Origin: Beroe forskalii
Lineage: Eukaryota > Ctenophora > Nuda > Beroida > Beroidae
Assembly (NCBI GenBank): GCA_011033025.1
Contig: WFMF01000500.1
Location: 1 to 64,000 of the forward strand
DNA: 64,000 bases
Direction of reading: 5' to 3'
Position numbers and translations under genes: made by a program. The notes beneath the pieces were generated by a model. That model worked only from the letters and a program-made list of their open reading frames with translations, did not search any database and was not told the DNA's origin. Below, one piece after another: positions 43,601 through 50,896 of the stretch (its first letter is position 1; each line of letters begins with the position of its first letter).

Positions 43601-46387
43601 TCGGAAAGGGCACAAGAAAAGACATCCAACGTACTCATAATTATGATTGAAATGATTGAAACGCGTGAAAAAGACACACGTGAAAAGACAACTAAAGGTG
43701 CTCATGAGCATCCGTGAAGTGACAGAAACACAGCACGTACTCCTGAGCATTAGTGAAGAAAGATAAATATGTGAAAAGGAAGACAAAATATTGGAAGTGA
43801 GGAGGAATGGTTCCCAGAAGTAAACTTTTAGATCACTGACTCATCATGAGAATTTTTCGTCATAATACGTGCCAGGGCCTATCCACGATTATCTATGCCC
43901 ATTAAACAGAGTTACCTTTCACACCTGCTGGAGTCTTTATTCTTGCTGCAAAGGTTCAAGGTTCTATAGGTAGCAGGTATATGTGATCAAAGTTTTCGTT
44001 GTGGGTGATATCATGGACTCAGCCACAACACATTTCACACCAGCCAACATTTCCATTTATGCAAGTTGCATATTACATAAATACTACGCTTGATGAAACC
44101 AATCAATCACATGAAGGTACATTCCTTGAACTTCAGCTCAAATGACACGACGTTTTGATTTAAATTGCCAGGCATGATGTGTCCCGCGGTGAGGAACAAA
44201 CGCCAGTACTCCTTCCCTTCATCAGCACATAAGGAAATGTCTATACTTTTTAACCACCTTGAGTTACCTCTTATCTCAATTCAAGTCTTAAGTTATCAAA
44301 ATAGCCGTCAATTTTCGAGCAAATACTAAATTTCCGTGTTTCAAATAGCCGCCACTACTCCATGTACATTTTCTAATCTAACATATCGGACATATTATTT
44401 GATTGTTGATGTAAAATAAACTATTTCTTTTACTGAACTATTTCTTTTACTGAAACACAACATAAGGAAACAAAAGATAAGGAAAGGCAAGATAAGGAAA
44501 GACAAGATAAGGAAACACAAGATAAGGAAAGACAAGACGTACTCATGAGCATAAGTGAGGTGTCCCTCCGGTCAGTGTTGTACTTGTTAAGGACAGTGCA
44601 GTAGTAGTGTCCTGCATCACTCGCTATCGCTGTCTCCTTCGTCAGCACCGAGGTGATGTACGCCATCCCTTCGTTACTGTCCCTGTCTGCCTGCACCGGG
44701 TTGTCATGGTGATTAGTGACGTCATGGCCCATGGGGACGTTATAGTTACCCCCCAGTGACGATGTCATAGTTACCCCTTAGTTACGTTATGACGTCATGA
44801 TACGGAGGCACAGGAAGAACAGCGACAATGTCAAATGTCCCTTATTTTGAGGTTTCGTACTTGTACCATGAAGTGATGAAGTGCCTCAGATTTGTAAAAG
44901 GAAAGTAAAAATGGGAAATTATACCAAGGTAGTGTGAACGTACCACAGAGACAACGTTGTTGGACTGGATAGCTCCTGCCTTGAACCACTCAACAGTGAG
45001 TGGCTGTCTGGTGTCATCCCCTCGCGCAGCACACGTCATCCGGACCTTATCACCTGCGTAAACAAGACGTGTTAGGAATACGTGTTAGAAGCAGGTGTTA
45101 GAAGTAGGTGTTAGAAGTAGGTGTTAGAAGTACGTGTTAGAAGTAGGTGTTAGTAAGACGTGTTAGAAGTAGGTGTTAGTAAGACGTGTTAGAAGTAGGT
45201 GTTAGTAAGACGTGTTAGAAGTAGGTGTTAGTAAGACGTGTTAGAAGTAGGTGTTAGTAAGACGTGTTAGAAGTAGGTGTTAGTAAGACGTGTTAGAAGT
45301 AGGTGTTAGGAATACGTGTTAGAAGTAGGTGTTAGTAAGACGTGTTAGAAGTAGGTGTTAGTAAGACGTGTTAGAAGTAGATGTTAGTAAGACGTGTTAG
45401 AAGTAGGTGTTAGTAAGACGTGTTAGAAGTAGGTGTTAGTAAGACGTGTTAGAAGTAGGTGTTAGTAAGACGTGTTGAAGTAGGTGTTAGTAAGACGTGT
45501 TAGAAGTAGGTGTTAGTAAGACGTGTTAGAAGTAGGTGTTAGTAAGACATGTTAGAAGTAGGTGTTAGTAAGACGTGTTAGAAGTGAAGTAGGTGTTAGT
45601 AAGACGTGTTAGAAGTAGGTGTTAGTAAGACGTGTTAGAAGTAGGTGTTAGTAAGACGTGTTAGAAGTAGGTGTTAGTAAGACGTGTTAGAAGTAGGTGT
45701 TAGTAAGACGTGTTAGAAGTAGGTGTTAGTAAGACGTGTTAGAAGTAGGTGTTAGTAAGACGTGTTAGAAGTAGGTGTTAGTAAGACGTGTTAGAAGTAG
45801 GTGTTAGTAAGACGTGTTAGAAGTAGGTGTTAGTAAGACGTTAGAAGTAGGTGTTAGTAAGACGTGTTAGAAGTAGGTGTTAGTAAGACGTGTTAGAAGT
45901 AGGTGTTAGTAAGACGTGTTAGAAGTAGGTGTTAAAAGTACCCACTGCTTTAGAAAAATATTAGACCAGTGCGGTCATATCCAACCAAAAACGCTCGTTA
46001 AGTTCCACGCTGGAAACTTTATGCAGCGGAATTCCGGTACTATTTGGATACTGCTGGAATTCCAACTTCACTTCAGGATAAAGCATTTTCGAAACACCTT
46101 ACTGCATAATCAGTAATCACACACAGTCTTCTTTCTCCTCAATAATATGCACCCCATTTCATTCTACAAATCACTTCCTCGAACCTCTCTAGTGCAACAT
46201 AGATTCCACGCTATACAAATCACTGGAAATTCTTTCCCCCTTACCTTCTTTATAGAGGACTCTGCTCTCAGGGAACTGTGTTATCTTAGCCAGAGCCTCC
46301 ACCACGATAGTGGCACTGTACGTCTCCTCCTTATTCAGACCGTTGTTACTGTTCACCGTACACAGTACGCCACCGTCACTCGGCGCT
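31493..46387 (-). CDS. Ig/FnIII transmembrane cell-surface receptor, 3' portion (gene-level entry)
   Basis: Fifteen exons on the minus strand were joined by splice sites with matching phases (46387-46245, 45053-44944, 44690-44543, 43435-43323, 43072-42963, 40645-40489, 38794-38718, 38221-38070, 37080-36887, 36602-36490, 34945-34789, 34274-34209, 32797-32696, 32430-32342, 32223-31941, then 31605-31493). Order in the protein: end of one Ig domain, a complete Ig domain, three FnIII domains, a transmembrane helix and a ~250-residue cytoplasmic tail. The architecture is that of neural-type adhesion receptors (L1/contactin/sidekick class), but no family-defining motif such as the L1 ankyrin-binding FIGQY is visible, so I give no symbol. 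One join (36490 to the membrane exon) does not match in phase. The 5' end is missing: the gene stops in mid-Ig domain at 46387, where the KE repeat array starts. Confidence 0.85.
31941..32223 (-). CDS. Ig/FnIII receptor: cytoplasmic exon d, SPYPTYDPPK repeats
   Basis: Acceptor catcccctttatcag|AAG, donor AAGGACC|GTGAGT, 283 bases, phase 0 to 1. Encodes KPEYSYNGNKFNTYDSRASY, then NDPPKSAYPSYNEAPK and three repeats of SPYPTYDPPK, then SPPRPAYGGYDQGSNYDNNT and YDSRYYKD. The many Tyr and Pro residues in a repeated spacing suggest phosphotyrosine or SH3/WW-type docking sites; that is inference only. Confidence 0.85.
32342..32430 (-). CDS. Ig/FnIII receptor: cytoplasmic exon c (duplicated acceptor)
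   Basis: Acceptor gcattgttacag|GT, donor GCACCA|GTGAGT, 89 bases, phase 1 to 0. Encodes GTMASPYGSPEPNPRFGAGD then FSYGTQPAAP. An exact 51-base tandem duplication places an identical acceptor at 32481. Using it would add 17 residues in frame (…SPYYSPSTICIVTG…) without a stop. Confidence 0.8.
32411..32512. repeat. Exact 51-bp tandem duplication spanning a splice acceptor
   Basis: The block starting gtagggacttgccatggtac at 32411 recurs at 32462 with no visible differences. It contains the end of the intron, the AG acceptor and the first 19 bases of cytoplasmic exon c of the minus-strand gene. Confidence 0.95.
32696..32797 (-). CDS. Ig/FnIII receptor: cytoplasmic exon b
   Basis: Acceptor atctaacctctag|AC, donor GGACCAG|GTACCA, 102 bases, phase 1 to 1. 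Encodes DEFPGSPKAQVYSPTANRNY then NPPNNTQMNTFAGP. Proline, asparagine and tyrosine rich, with YSPT and NPPN motifs. Also phase-symmetric. Confidence 0.75.
32865..33665. repeat. ~19-bp pyrimidine-rich array in intron
   Basis: About 40 copies of gatgaggtgtgaggaaagg (minus strand CCTTTCCTCACACCTCATC), lying just upstream of the acceptor at 32798 of the minus-strand gene. On that strand it is a long pyrimidine-rich tract. The 298-codon minus-strand ORF over it is an artefact of the repeat. Confidence 0.95.
33666..34208. other. Intron remainder
   Basis: AT-rich, no exon recognised. It separates cytoplasmic exons a and b. Confidence 0.5.
34209..34274 (-). CDS. Ig/FnIII receptor: cytoplasmic exon a
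   Basis: Acceptor gtttatttttag|AA, donor AATAAAG|GTAATT, 66 bases, phase 1 to 1. Encodes ETGWSKFNNMFSSNTHAPLK-NK. The symmetric phase would allow skipping without a frame change. No known motif is recognised. Confidence 0.7.
34789..34945 (-). CDS. Ig/FnIII receptor: transmembrane exon
   Basis: Two acceptors five bases apart (ctcag|TTCAG and ttcag|TTAGCC) open the exon; only the frame LAWYTTWWFYLIIALVALFL then LIILIVCVVFCCRNRSEKGP is hydrophobic. It gives a ~23-residue helix followed by CC (possible palmitoylation) and basic stop-transfer residues RNR, then KMQKLPPVAAKK. The donor is AAGAAAG|GTATTT, phase 1. The exon start depends on the missing phase of the upstream junction. Confidence 0.85.
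34956..36345. repeat. ~17-bp G-rich array beside the membrane exon
   Basis: About 1.4 kb of ggggagaggggtgtga units with indels; on the coding strand it is TCACACCCCTCTCCCC, a continuous pyrimidine tract ending directly at the ccccctcag acceptor of the transmembrane exon. It appears to be an expansion of the polypyrimidine tract itself. It may hide a short exon, because the phase across this intron does not match. Confidence 0.95.
36490..36602 (-). CDS. Ig/FnIII receptor: FnIII-3, end
   Basis: Acceptor gcatattccccag|TTCCCA, phase 0. Encodes FPVQVGDTGVDYNVKVTASN then AAGEGQETECTGTGMIIE; Y-x-V-x-V-x-A-S-N-A-A-G-E-G is the F/G-strand signature. The only donor before a stop is a weak GA|GTTTTAG (phase 2), which does not match the phase of the membrane exon. 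Read-through gives EF then TAG (36485-36483), so a soluble form ending here is possible; alternatively a small exon in the G-rich array, or a sequence error, has been missed. Confidence 0.75.
36887..37080 (-). CDS. Ig/FnIII receptor: FnIII-3, first part
   Basis: Acceptor cgtttctcag|GA, donor ACCACC|GTGCGT, 194 bases, phase 1 to 0. Encodes RPTPPIGCEANRDTASRLIV, TWSIPENTHGKVLEYTIYYR and AKHFGVGANDEEWQEIVQKD. It carries the V-x-W-x-x-P and Y-x-I-x-Y strands of FnIII. Confidence 0.9.
37256..37395. repeat. Short array, ~31 bp, three to four copies
   Basis: gtgaacatgacaacagtagt followed by tagtatagtca repeats at about 37275, 37307 and 37339 with partial flanking copies. It abuts the 54-bp donor-bearing array. 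Confidence 0.85.
37405..38100. repeat. 54-bp array carrying 13 splice donors
   Basis: Thirteen copies at 54-base spacing of a unit that, on the minus strand, is the last 31 bases of the FnIII-2 exon plus GTAAGTAC or GTGAGTAC and ~15 intron bases. The real exon end (38070) is the first copy in transcription order. All copies but the last keep a consensus donor. Fifty-four bases are 18 codons; the frame stays open for three extra units (SKYCKLL-SSVQTTNTFNQ) until a TAA in the fourth intron-side unit. Confidence 0.95.
38070..38221 (-). CDS. Ig/FnIII receptor: FnIII-2, end
   Basis: Acceptor ctactctccccag|G, donor CAACCAGA|GTAAGTAC, 152 bases, phase 2 to 1. Encodes FMVIDDFTVLEATIEDLDAG, SLYSVQVESNTQVSVDLVVS and SVQTTNTFNQ. 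L-D-A-G-S-x-Y-x-V-x-V is the E/F-strand signature of FnIII. The last 31 bases of the exon and the donor are repeated 12 further times in the following intron. Confidence 0.9.
38385..38717. repeat. 38-bp array carrying nine splice donors
   Basis: Nine near-identical copies at exact 38-base spacing of cactttcgtagaaataatac-aactctgagggtgtaact; the first in transcription order is the real donor AAA|GTGAGTT at 38717. Each copy keeps AAA|GTGAGTT. Thirty-eight is not a multiple of three and retention gives an immediate stop (CCA AAG TGA). Confidence 0.95.
38718..38794 (-). CDS. Ig/FnIII receptor: FnIII-2, middle
   Basis: Acceptor ctatctttccag|ATACC, donor GGACCAAA|GTGAGT, 77 bases, phase 0 to 2. Encodes IPERKNNALRGYKIVYRNEG then KQEGPK, the G-Y-x-I-x-Y strand of an FnIII domain. 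Its donor is the last unit of a nine-copy 38-bp repeat in the following intron. Confidence 0.9.
38965..39250. mobile_element. Long-armed foldback MITE
   Basis: Arms of ~115 bases (38968-39083 and 39133-39248) are almost exact reverse complements, beginning cccaaaaccaaaaaggattt and ending with its complement; the loop is about 50 bases. There is no ORF. It lies inside the intron between FnIII exons 40489 and 38794. Near-identity of the arms suggests a young insertion. Confidence 0.9.
39251..40128. other. Intron sequence, probably an older mobile element
   Basis: Repeated tgacgtcat motifs (39334, 39700-39727) and an AT microsatellite of tatatgtatatac type (39880-39920). No ORF on either strand resembles a transposase or reverse transcriptase. 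Confidence 0.4.
40129..40425. mobile_element. GC-rich element with UUCG-loop hairpins, three tandem units
   Basis: Ends gggggctggcaagc and gcttgccagccccc are perfect inverted repeats. Inside, a ~75-125-base unit is repeated three times (atgctcgccctcggaccc…), and each unit contains two short perfect stems with a C(UUCG)G loop, such as ggacccttcgggtcc and gggccttcggccc. GC content contrasts sharply with its surroundings. Probably a non-autonomous element. No protein signal. Confidence 0.75.
40489..40645 (-). CDS. Ig/FnIII receptor: FnIII-1 end and FnIII-2 start
   Basis: Acceptor cgatattacag|G, donor TGGCAG|GTTCGT, phase 2 to 0. Encodes TFKVIAVNEVGAGPFSLPSN (the F/G strand signature of FnIII-1) then TIRTAEPITNDINLVEDFQL and TPLSSDSIKVKWQ (A and B strands of FnIII-2). 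Confidence 0.9.
40815..42945. repeat. 19-bp satellite array, ~110 copies
   Basis: Unit gagtggtagcgtgagcagt repeated over 2.1 kb with many small deletions. Because 19 is prime to 3, all three minus-strand frames read as a 19-residue cycle and stay open (three overlapping ORFs of more than 700 codons). These are artefacts; the array fills the intron between the exons at 42963 and 40645. Confidence 0.97.
42963..43072 (-). CDS. Ig/FnIII receptor: FnIII-1, middle
   Basis: Acceptor catccttcgcag|CTTCAC, donor TACAC|GTGAGT, phase 0 to 2. Encodes LHIASDNNPTPRPFLKNLDP then QRVNTVIYFLNENQEY. The last residues begin the Y-x-F-x-V-x-A-x-N strand that is completed in the next exon. Confidence 0.8.
43323..43435 (-). 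CDS. Ig/FnIII receptor: FnIII-1, start
   Basis: Acceptor cctcctcttcag|CT, donor TACGAG|GTATAG, phase 1 to 0. Encodes TPNKPGQPYSTWTGVGAIEL then AWREPLNTGNTPLTSYE. The proline-rich opening and the L-x-W-x-x-P strand are typical of FnIII domains. Confidence 0.85.
43495..43770. repeat. Degenerate copies of an exon-donor segment
   Basis: Three diverged segments resembling gacgtactcatgagcataag (the donor side of the exon ending at 44543) occur near 43635, 43690 and 43733, embedded in a/g-rich imperfect repeats. They may be remains of an old donor-bearing array of the kind seen at 37.4-38.1 kb. Confidence 0.4.
44455..44540. repeat. 15-bp short array next to a splice donor
   Basis: Five to six copies of gataaggaaagacaa directly follow the donor at 44542 in the minus-strand gene. 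They encode a spurious SLSCLSL frame on read-through. Confidence 0.85.
44543..44690 (-). CDS. Ig/FnIII receptor: Ig domain, second half
   Basis: Exon of 148 bases, phase 0 to 1, with donor ATGA|GTACGT. Encodes ADRDSNEGMAYITSVLTKET then AIASDAGHYYCTVLNKYN, giving the classic D-A-G-x-Y-x-C of the F strand, so the domain is complete with the preceding exon. The acceptor (acccggtgcag|GCAGAC) has a weak pyrimidine tract; it was chosen because it is the only one that keeps phase and the Ig alignment. Upstream continuation to 44768 is read-through of the intron. Confidence 0.8.
44944..45053 (-). CDS. Ig/FnIII receptor: Ig domain, first half
   Basis: Acceptor gtttacgcag| and donor CTCTGTG|GTACGT; 110 bases, phase 1 to 0. 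Encodes GDKVRMTCAARGDDTRQPLT then VEWFKAGAIQSNNVVSV. The B-strand Cys (MTC) and the C-strand Trp (VEWF) of an I-set Ig domain are both present. Confidence 0.85.
45062..45945. repeat. 26-bp array carrying TACTAAC motifs
   Basis: About 33 copies of gtgttagaagtaggtgttag-taagac. On the minus strand each copy reads …CTTACTAACACC…, a perfect TACTAAC branch-point sequence, and the array ends 8 bases before the acceptor at 45054. Copies are nearly identical. Confidence 0.95.
46245..46387 (-). CDS. Ig/FnIII receptor: end of an upstream Ig domain
   Basis: The frame reads APSDGGVLCTVNSNNGL…YSATIVVEALAKITQFPES and ends at donor GAAG|GTAAGG, phase 1. SDGG-x-x-C is the F-strand signature of an Ig domain (D-x-G-x-Y-x-C, here with Leu in place of Tyr and a shortened spacing), followed by the G strand. 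The upstream side has no good acceptor: sequence identity to the KE repeat begins at about 46388, so the exon seems cut rather than spliced here. Confidence 0.8.
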
Positions 46388-48553
46388 ATTCCAATGCCTC
46401 TGAGCAGTACTCACGCCCCTGGTGGAGGTGGAGCGGGAAAAGAGGCTGGAAAGGCAAAAGAAGTTGAAAAGGAAAAAGAAGTTAAAAAGGAAAAGGAGAC
46501 TGAAAAGGCAAAAGAAGTTGAAAAGGAAAAGGAGACTGAAAAGGCAAAAGAAGTTGAAAAGGCGAAGGGGGGTGAGACAGTTTTAATAGAATCTGCTACA
46601 TCTCTTCCAATGCCTCTGAGCAGTACTCACGCCCCTGGTGGAGGTGGAGCGGGAAAAGAGGCTGGAAAGGCAAAAGAAGTTGAAAAGGAAAAAGAAGTTA
46701 AAAAGGAAAAGGAGACTGAAAAGGCAAAAGAAGTTGAAAAGGAAAAGGAGACTGAAAAGACAAAAGAGGTTGAAAAAGAAAAGGAGACTGTAAAGGCAAA
46801 AGAAGTTGAAAAGGAAAAGGTGGCTGAAAAGGAAAAAGAAGTTGAAAAGGAAAAGGAGACTGGAAAGGCAAAAGAAGTTGAAAAGAAAAAGGAGACTGAA
46901 AAGGCAAAAGAAGTCGAAAAGGAAAAGGAGACTGGAAAGGAAAAAGAAGTTGAAAAGGAGAAGGGGGCTGAGGCAGAGTTAATAGAATCTGCTACATCTC
47001 CTCCGATGCCCTGGAGCAGTACTCACGCCCCTGGTGGAGGTGGAGCAGGAAAAGAGGCTGGAAAGGCAAAAGAAGCTGAAAAGGAAAAGGTAGCTGAAAA
47101 AGAAAAAGAAGTTAAAAAGGAAAAGGAGATGGAAAAGACAAAAGAGGTTGAAAAAGAAAAGGAGACTGAAAAGGCAAAAGAAGTTGAAAAGGAAAAGGTG
47201 GCTGAAAAGGAAAAAGAAGTTGAAAAGGAAAAGGAGACTGGAAAGGCAAAAGAAGTTGAAAAGAAAAAGGAGACTGAAAAGGCAAAAGAAGTTGAAAAGG
47301 AGAAGGGGGCTGAGGCAGAGTTAATAGAATCTGCTACATCTCCTCCAATGCCCTGGAGCAGTACTCACGCCCCTGGTGGAGGTGGAGCAGGAAAAGAGGG
47401 TGGAAAGGCAAAAGAAGTTGAAAAGGAAAAGGTGGTTGAAAAGGAAAAAGAAGCTAAAAAGGAAAAAGAGATAGAAAAGGCAAAAGAGGTTGAAAAAGAA
47501 AAGGAGACTGAAAAGGCAAAAGAAGTTGAAAAGGAAAAGGTGGCTGAAAAGGAAAAAGAAGTTGAAAAGGAAAAGGAGACTGGAAAGGCAAAAGAAGTTG
47601 AAAAGAAAAAGGAGACTGAAAAGGAAAAGGAGACTGGAAAGGCAAAAGAAGTTGAAAAGGAGAAGGGGGCTGAGGCAGAGTTAATAGAATCTGCTACATC
47701 TCCTCCAATGCCCTGGAGCAGTACTCACGCCCCTGGTGGAGGTGGAGCAGGAAAAGAGGGTGGAAAGGAAAAAGAAGTTGAAAAGGAAAAGGTGGCTGAA
47801 AAGGAAAAAGAAGTTAAAAAGGAAAAAGAGATGGAAAAGGCAAAAGAGGTTGAAAAAGAAAAGGAGACTGAAAAGGCAAAAGAAGTTGAAAAGGAAAAGG
47901 TGGCTGAAAAGGAAAAAGAAGTTGAAAAGGAAAAGGAGACTGGAAAGGCAAAAGAAGTTGAAAAGAAAAAGGAGACTGAAAAGGAAAAGGAGACTGGAAA
48001 GGCAAAAGAAGTTGAAAAGGAGAAGGGGGCTGAGGCAGAGTTAATAGAATCTGCTACATCTCCTCCAATGCCCTGAGCAGTACTCACGCCCCTGGTGAAG
48101 GTGGAGCAGGAAAAGAGGCTGGAAAGGCAAAAGAAGTTGAAAAGGAAAAGGTGGCTGAAAAGGAAAAAGAAGTTAAAAAGGAAAAGGAGACGGAAAAGAC
48201 AAAAGAGGTTGAAAAAGAAAAGGAGACTGAAAAGGCAAAAGAAGTTGAAAAGGAAAAGGTGGCTGAAAAGGAAAAAGAAGTTGAAAAGAAGAAGGAGACT
48301 GAAAAGGCAAAAGAAGTTGAAAAGGAAAAGGAGACTGGAAAGGCAAAAGAAGTTGAAAAGGAAAAGGAGACTGGAAAGGCAAAAGAAGTTGAAAAGGAAG
48401 AAGGGGGTAAGAAGTCAAAAGGAGAAGGTAATGTTGTCTCCCCAGAGATTGGTTCTGGACGATCTAGTGTGACCTGCTTAGATGATAAGATGGTTGTTTT
48501 TGTCGACTCTTCAAGCTTCACTGTGGAAAAGTATACATTACCCAATGATAAAA
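46388..48553 (+). CDS. ZP-type protein 2: Lys/Glu-rich repeats running into ZP-N start
   Basis: Six units with the opener SATSPPMPWSSTHAPGGGG followed by KAKEVEKEK-type motifs, nearly identical to the array at 19.5-22.2 kb. The frame is open from 46388 to 48076; one base is missing near 48072 (ccctgagc for ccctggagc) and the frame continues after it to 48553. Beyond the charged repeats comes GEGNVVSPEIGSGRSSVTCL then DDKMVVFVDSSSFTVEKYTL, which fits the first strand of a ZP-N domain (V-x-C…M-x-V-x-V). Donor GATAAAA|GTGAGT, phase 1. So the KE array is the N-terminal spacer of a ZP protein. No signal-peptide exon precedes it; the Ig/FnIII gene lies directly upstream on the other strand. Confidence 0.65.
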
Positions 48554-48654
48554 GTGAGTCTGTTGGTATTTCTTAATACTCCTCAGCGTCTGCATGGTGG
48601 GTCGGTTTTGCTTAATACCGAAAACTGCACGCTTTTTTTCCTCCCCACTGGTCG

Positions 48655-48700
48655 AATGTCTTACAAAAAGGCACTGGGGAGGGTTAGCAGAGATCATGGT
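48655..48700 (+). repeat. Dispersed repeat, acaaaaaggcac…gttagcagagatc
   Basis: The segment cttacaaaaaggcactgggg then agggttagcagagatcatgg matches the segments near 23515 and 16597 in the same order. Short, function unknown. Confidence 0.55.
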
Positions 48701-48859
48701 TGGGAAGGTGAGCAATGGGATTTTTTATGTAAAAATTTTCAAACTTTTTTATATTGAAAGCAATGAAATTGAAAAATAAATTCCAAGAAAAAGAAACTGC
48801 CATCGTCAATAAAGTGAAGCTTCACACGCAATAACATGGCCCCTTGCAAATAAAAACAA

Positions 48860-49161
48860 AGTGAAATGTGAAATGTGAAACTATGCAAGTCTTGCCACTT
48901 GCCCGATACGTCTGTCACATTGCCTCTACAGAAACTGAAAATATTATTGTTCCTGATAGCATGAATTTCGTCCAGTTTCTTCGATCTCTTCAGATTGAAT
49001 TCCTCAAGGAACTTCTTGTAAGTTCTTTGCTCTTCCAGAGACCAATCAGGGCTGATGTAGATTAATCTAAACCCATCTTTAGTATGAAGCTTTCGTGCCT
49101 TCTTCAGAATCTGCTGCACGTGGACAGAGCTATTCATCAAGAATCTGACAGGTCTGATCAT
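48860..49161 (-). pseudogene. Retrotransposon (LINE-type) ORF fragment
   Basis: The minus-strand frame contains RPVRFLMNSSVHVQQILKKA, RKLHTKDGFRLIYISPDWSL and EEQRTYKKFLEEFNLKRSKK. The pattern of a strand, a helix of x-x-I-L-x-x-A-R-K-L, then V/I-Y-I-S-P-D-x-x-x-E-E-R is familiar from non-LTR retrotransposon ORF1-like proteins of invertebrates. No reverse transcriptase lies next to it, so it is a fragment. The rest of the open frame (below 48860) does not look coding. Confidence 0.5.
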
Positions 49162-49440
49162 ATTATATTAGGGTAGATGACTATTTTTTATTCTGTTATC
49201 TTGTTTCAATATTTACTAGATTCCTACACTCCAGACTCAAATGAGATTTTGTCTGGCGGTGTTATCAGAAGTCTTAAGTGTAGGTATATATACATTGAAT
49301 ACACGGGATTACAGAATAAAAAATTGTATTTTACCCCAGAAATCACAAAAATATCAGATAATGTTTTTGGGTGGTAGGGCCTTTTCCGTGGTAATGCTCA
49401 GGTAGGCACATAGTGTCGCAAGGTGTACGAAAAAATCAGT

Positions 49441-49510
49441 TGCCGGAGCGGACTTAAACCCACGACCTCCGCGATAATGCATTGGGTGCTCTACCTCTGA
49501 GCTACATACA
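49441..49510 (-). repeat. tRNA-like sequence (SINE head or tRNA pseudogene)
   Basis: On the minus strand an A-box (TAGCTCAGAGGTAGAGC, 49504-49488) and a B-box (GGGTTTAAGTCC, 49461-49450) are at the right spacing for a polymerase III promoter. The acceptor ends do not pair and the anticodon stem is poor, so it is not a functional tRNA gene. It may be the head of a SINE extending towards 49380. Confidence 0.55.
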
Positions 49511-50890
49511 TATTAACATGTCATATCGTCACCGCATTACCATTGATGGCTGCCCCACATGTTGCCAGACAGTGTGTGTATTGTGATATATTGTGACTCG
49601 ACTCCTTCTTCACCCCAACTCTTGCAGTCTTGCACAGTTCTCAATAACAGGCGTTCTCAATTCCATACACGATGAGATTTTTGCTACGTTCACTAGAGCT
49701 GCTGCTTTCTGGACTGCTGCCTGGAGCTTTTTAGGCGCGAGTGGTGCCGTGCAACTCTTCGATACTACTGCGGAGTATGAATTCATCTATGTTGCTACAG
49801 TGGTCTTTTCTTCAGAGAGCTGTTCTCCTGATTCTGGATCAGCTTGTTTTGACTTAAAATACCTTGTTCTGGCCGGTAATTATCTTCTCGTTGTTCAGTG
49901 CCTCGATGTCATCATCTGCTTTCACACTTTCACATCATCTGCAGTAATCGTCCAGAATCGTACAAACTGTTTCAAGCCCTAGACCGAGATTTAGTTATGG
50001 TCTTCATTCTTTGGAAATATAGTACTAACAAACGTAGTCGTGGTTAACTGGATTGCCACATATCTCCTTGCTGATCTCTTCACGAACACTGTTCATCCCC
50101 TTTTTCCAGAAACGTTCTCTGAAACTTATTGTCTCCAGGTTCCTCCAGTCCCTCGAAATGAACGCTATTCTGAAGTACCAACTACCATGATGTGTACACA
50201 GTACTGTACACGCTGCTAAATGAGCAGGCAGGCCCGCCTTATCTCAATATACAATAACTGATAAGAGAGCTCGATAATCCCAACCAAAGCTACATGCAAC
50301 TAGATACTATTTAAATTCTAATCAAAGGGCTATTGAAGAATTCGTCTCTTAAATGTACGGAATGAGTCGTGCTATGGATCGGAAGAAAAGGCTTTGTTTA
50401 GTGCCAAACTGTATCACTTTTCGACTCTATAATGAATTCGACTCAGTTCGAGATGGGAAAGACGAAGATTGCTTTTCGGAACAAACAGCAGCATTGAAAC
50501 AGAAAACGAAAGTTTGAAATGTGAAAATCAGATGAAGATTGATATCAAATTAGTGAATGACTGAAAATAATTAAGTTCTGATCACAAGAAAGACAATTAA
50601 TATCACTAAATCAGTGTCATGATAATAAATGATCTAACATCTATGCTTAATTTTCATAGATTCCCCATAATCACGAAATTTCAATTTCTTGATGATAACT
50701 ACTCAGCTCATATCTGATTGACAAGAAAACTGACTAAATGATAATGTGGCAAACTGCATAAGTGATTTTATGCTTAATAATGGAGCTGTATTACCAAGTA
50801 TAAACATCCAAGAAAATACAGCAGGAAAATAAACAGTGCGACAAGATCTGATATGAAATGTAAGCAAATTCAACAAAACGATGCGAAATT
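49511..50890. other. Intron or intergenic; coding-like fragments on minus strand
   Basis: Between 49600 and 50000 the minus strand has several short protein-like stretches in different frames (for example PLAPKKLQAAVQKAAALVNV and QADPESGEQLSEEKTT), suggesting a decayed coding sequence. No single frame is intact. The plus-strand ORF at 49593-49982 overlaps this and I do not call it. The rest is AT-rich without signal. Confidence 0.3.
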
Positions 50891-50896
50891 TACATC

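Noticed and set aside
49441..49510. Functional tRNA gene on the minus strand
   Set aside because: A- and B-boxes are present, but acceptor and anticodon stems do not pair, so it is better read as a SINE head or pseudogene.
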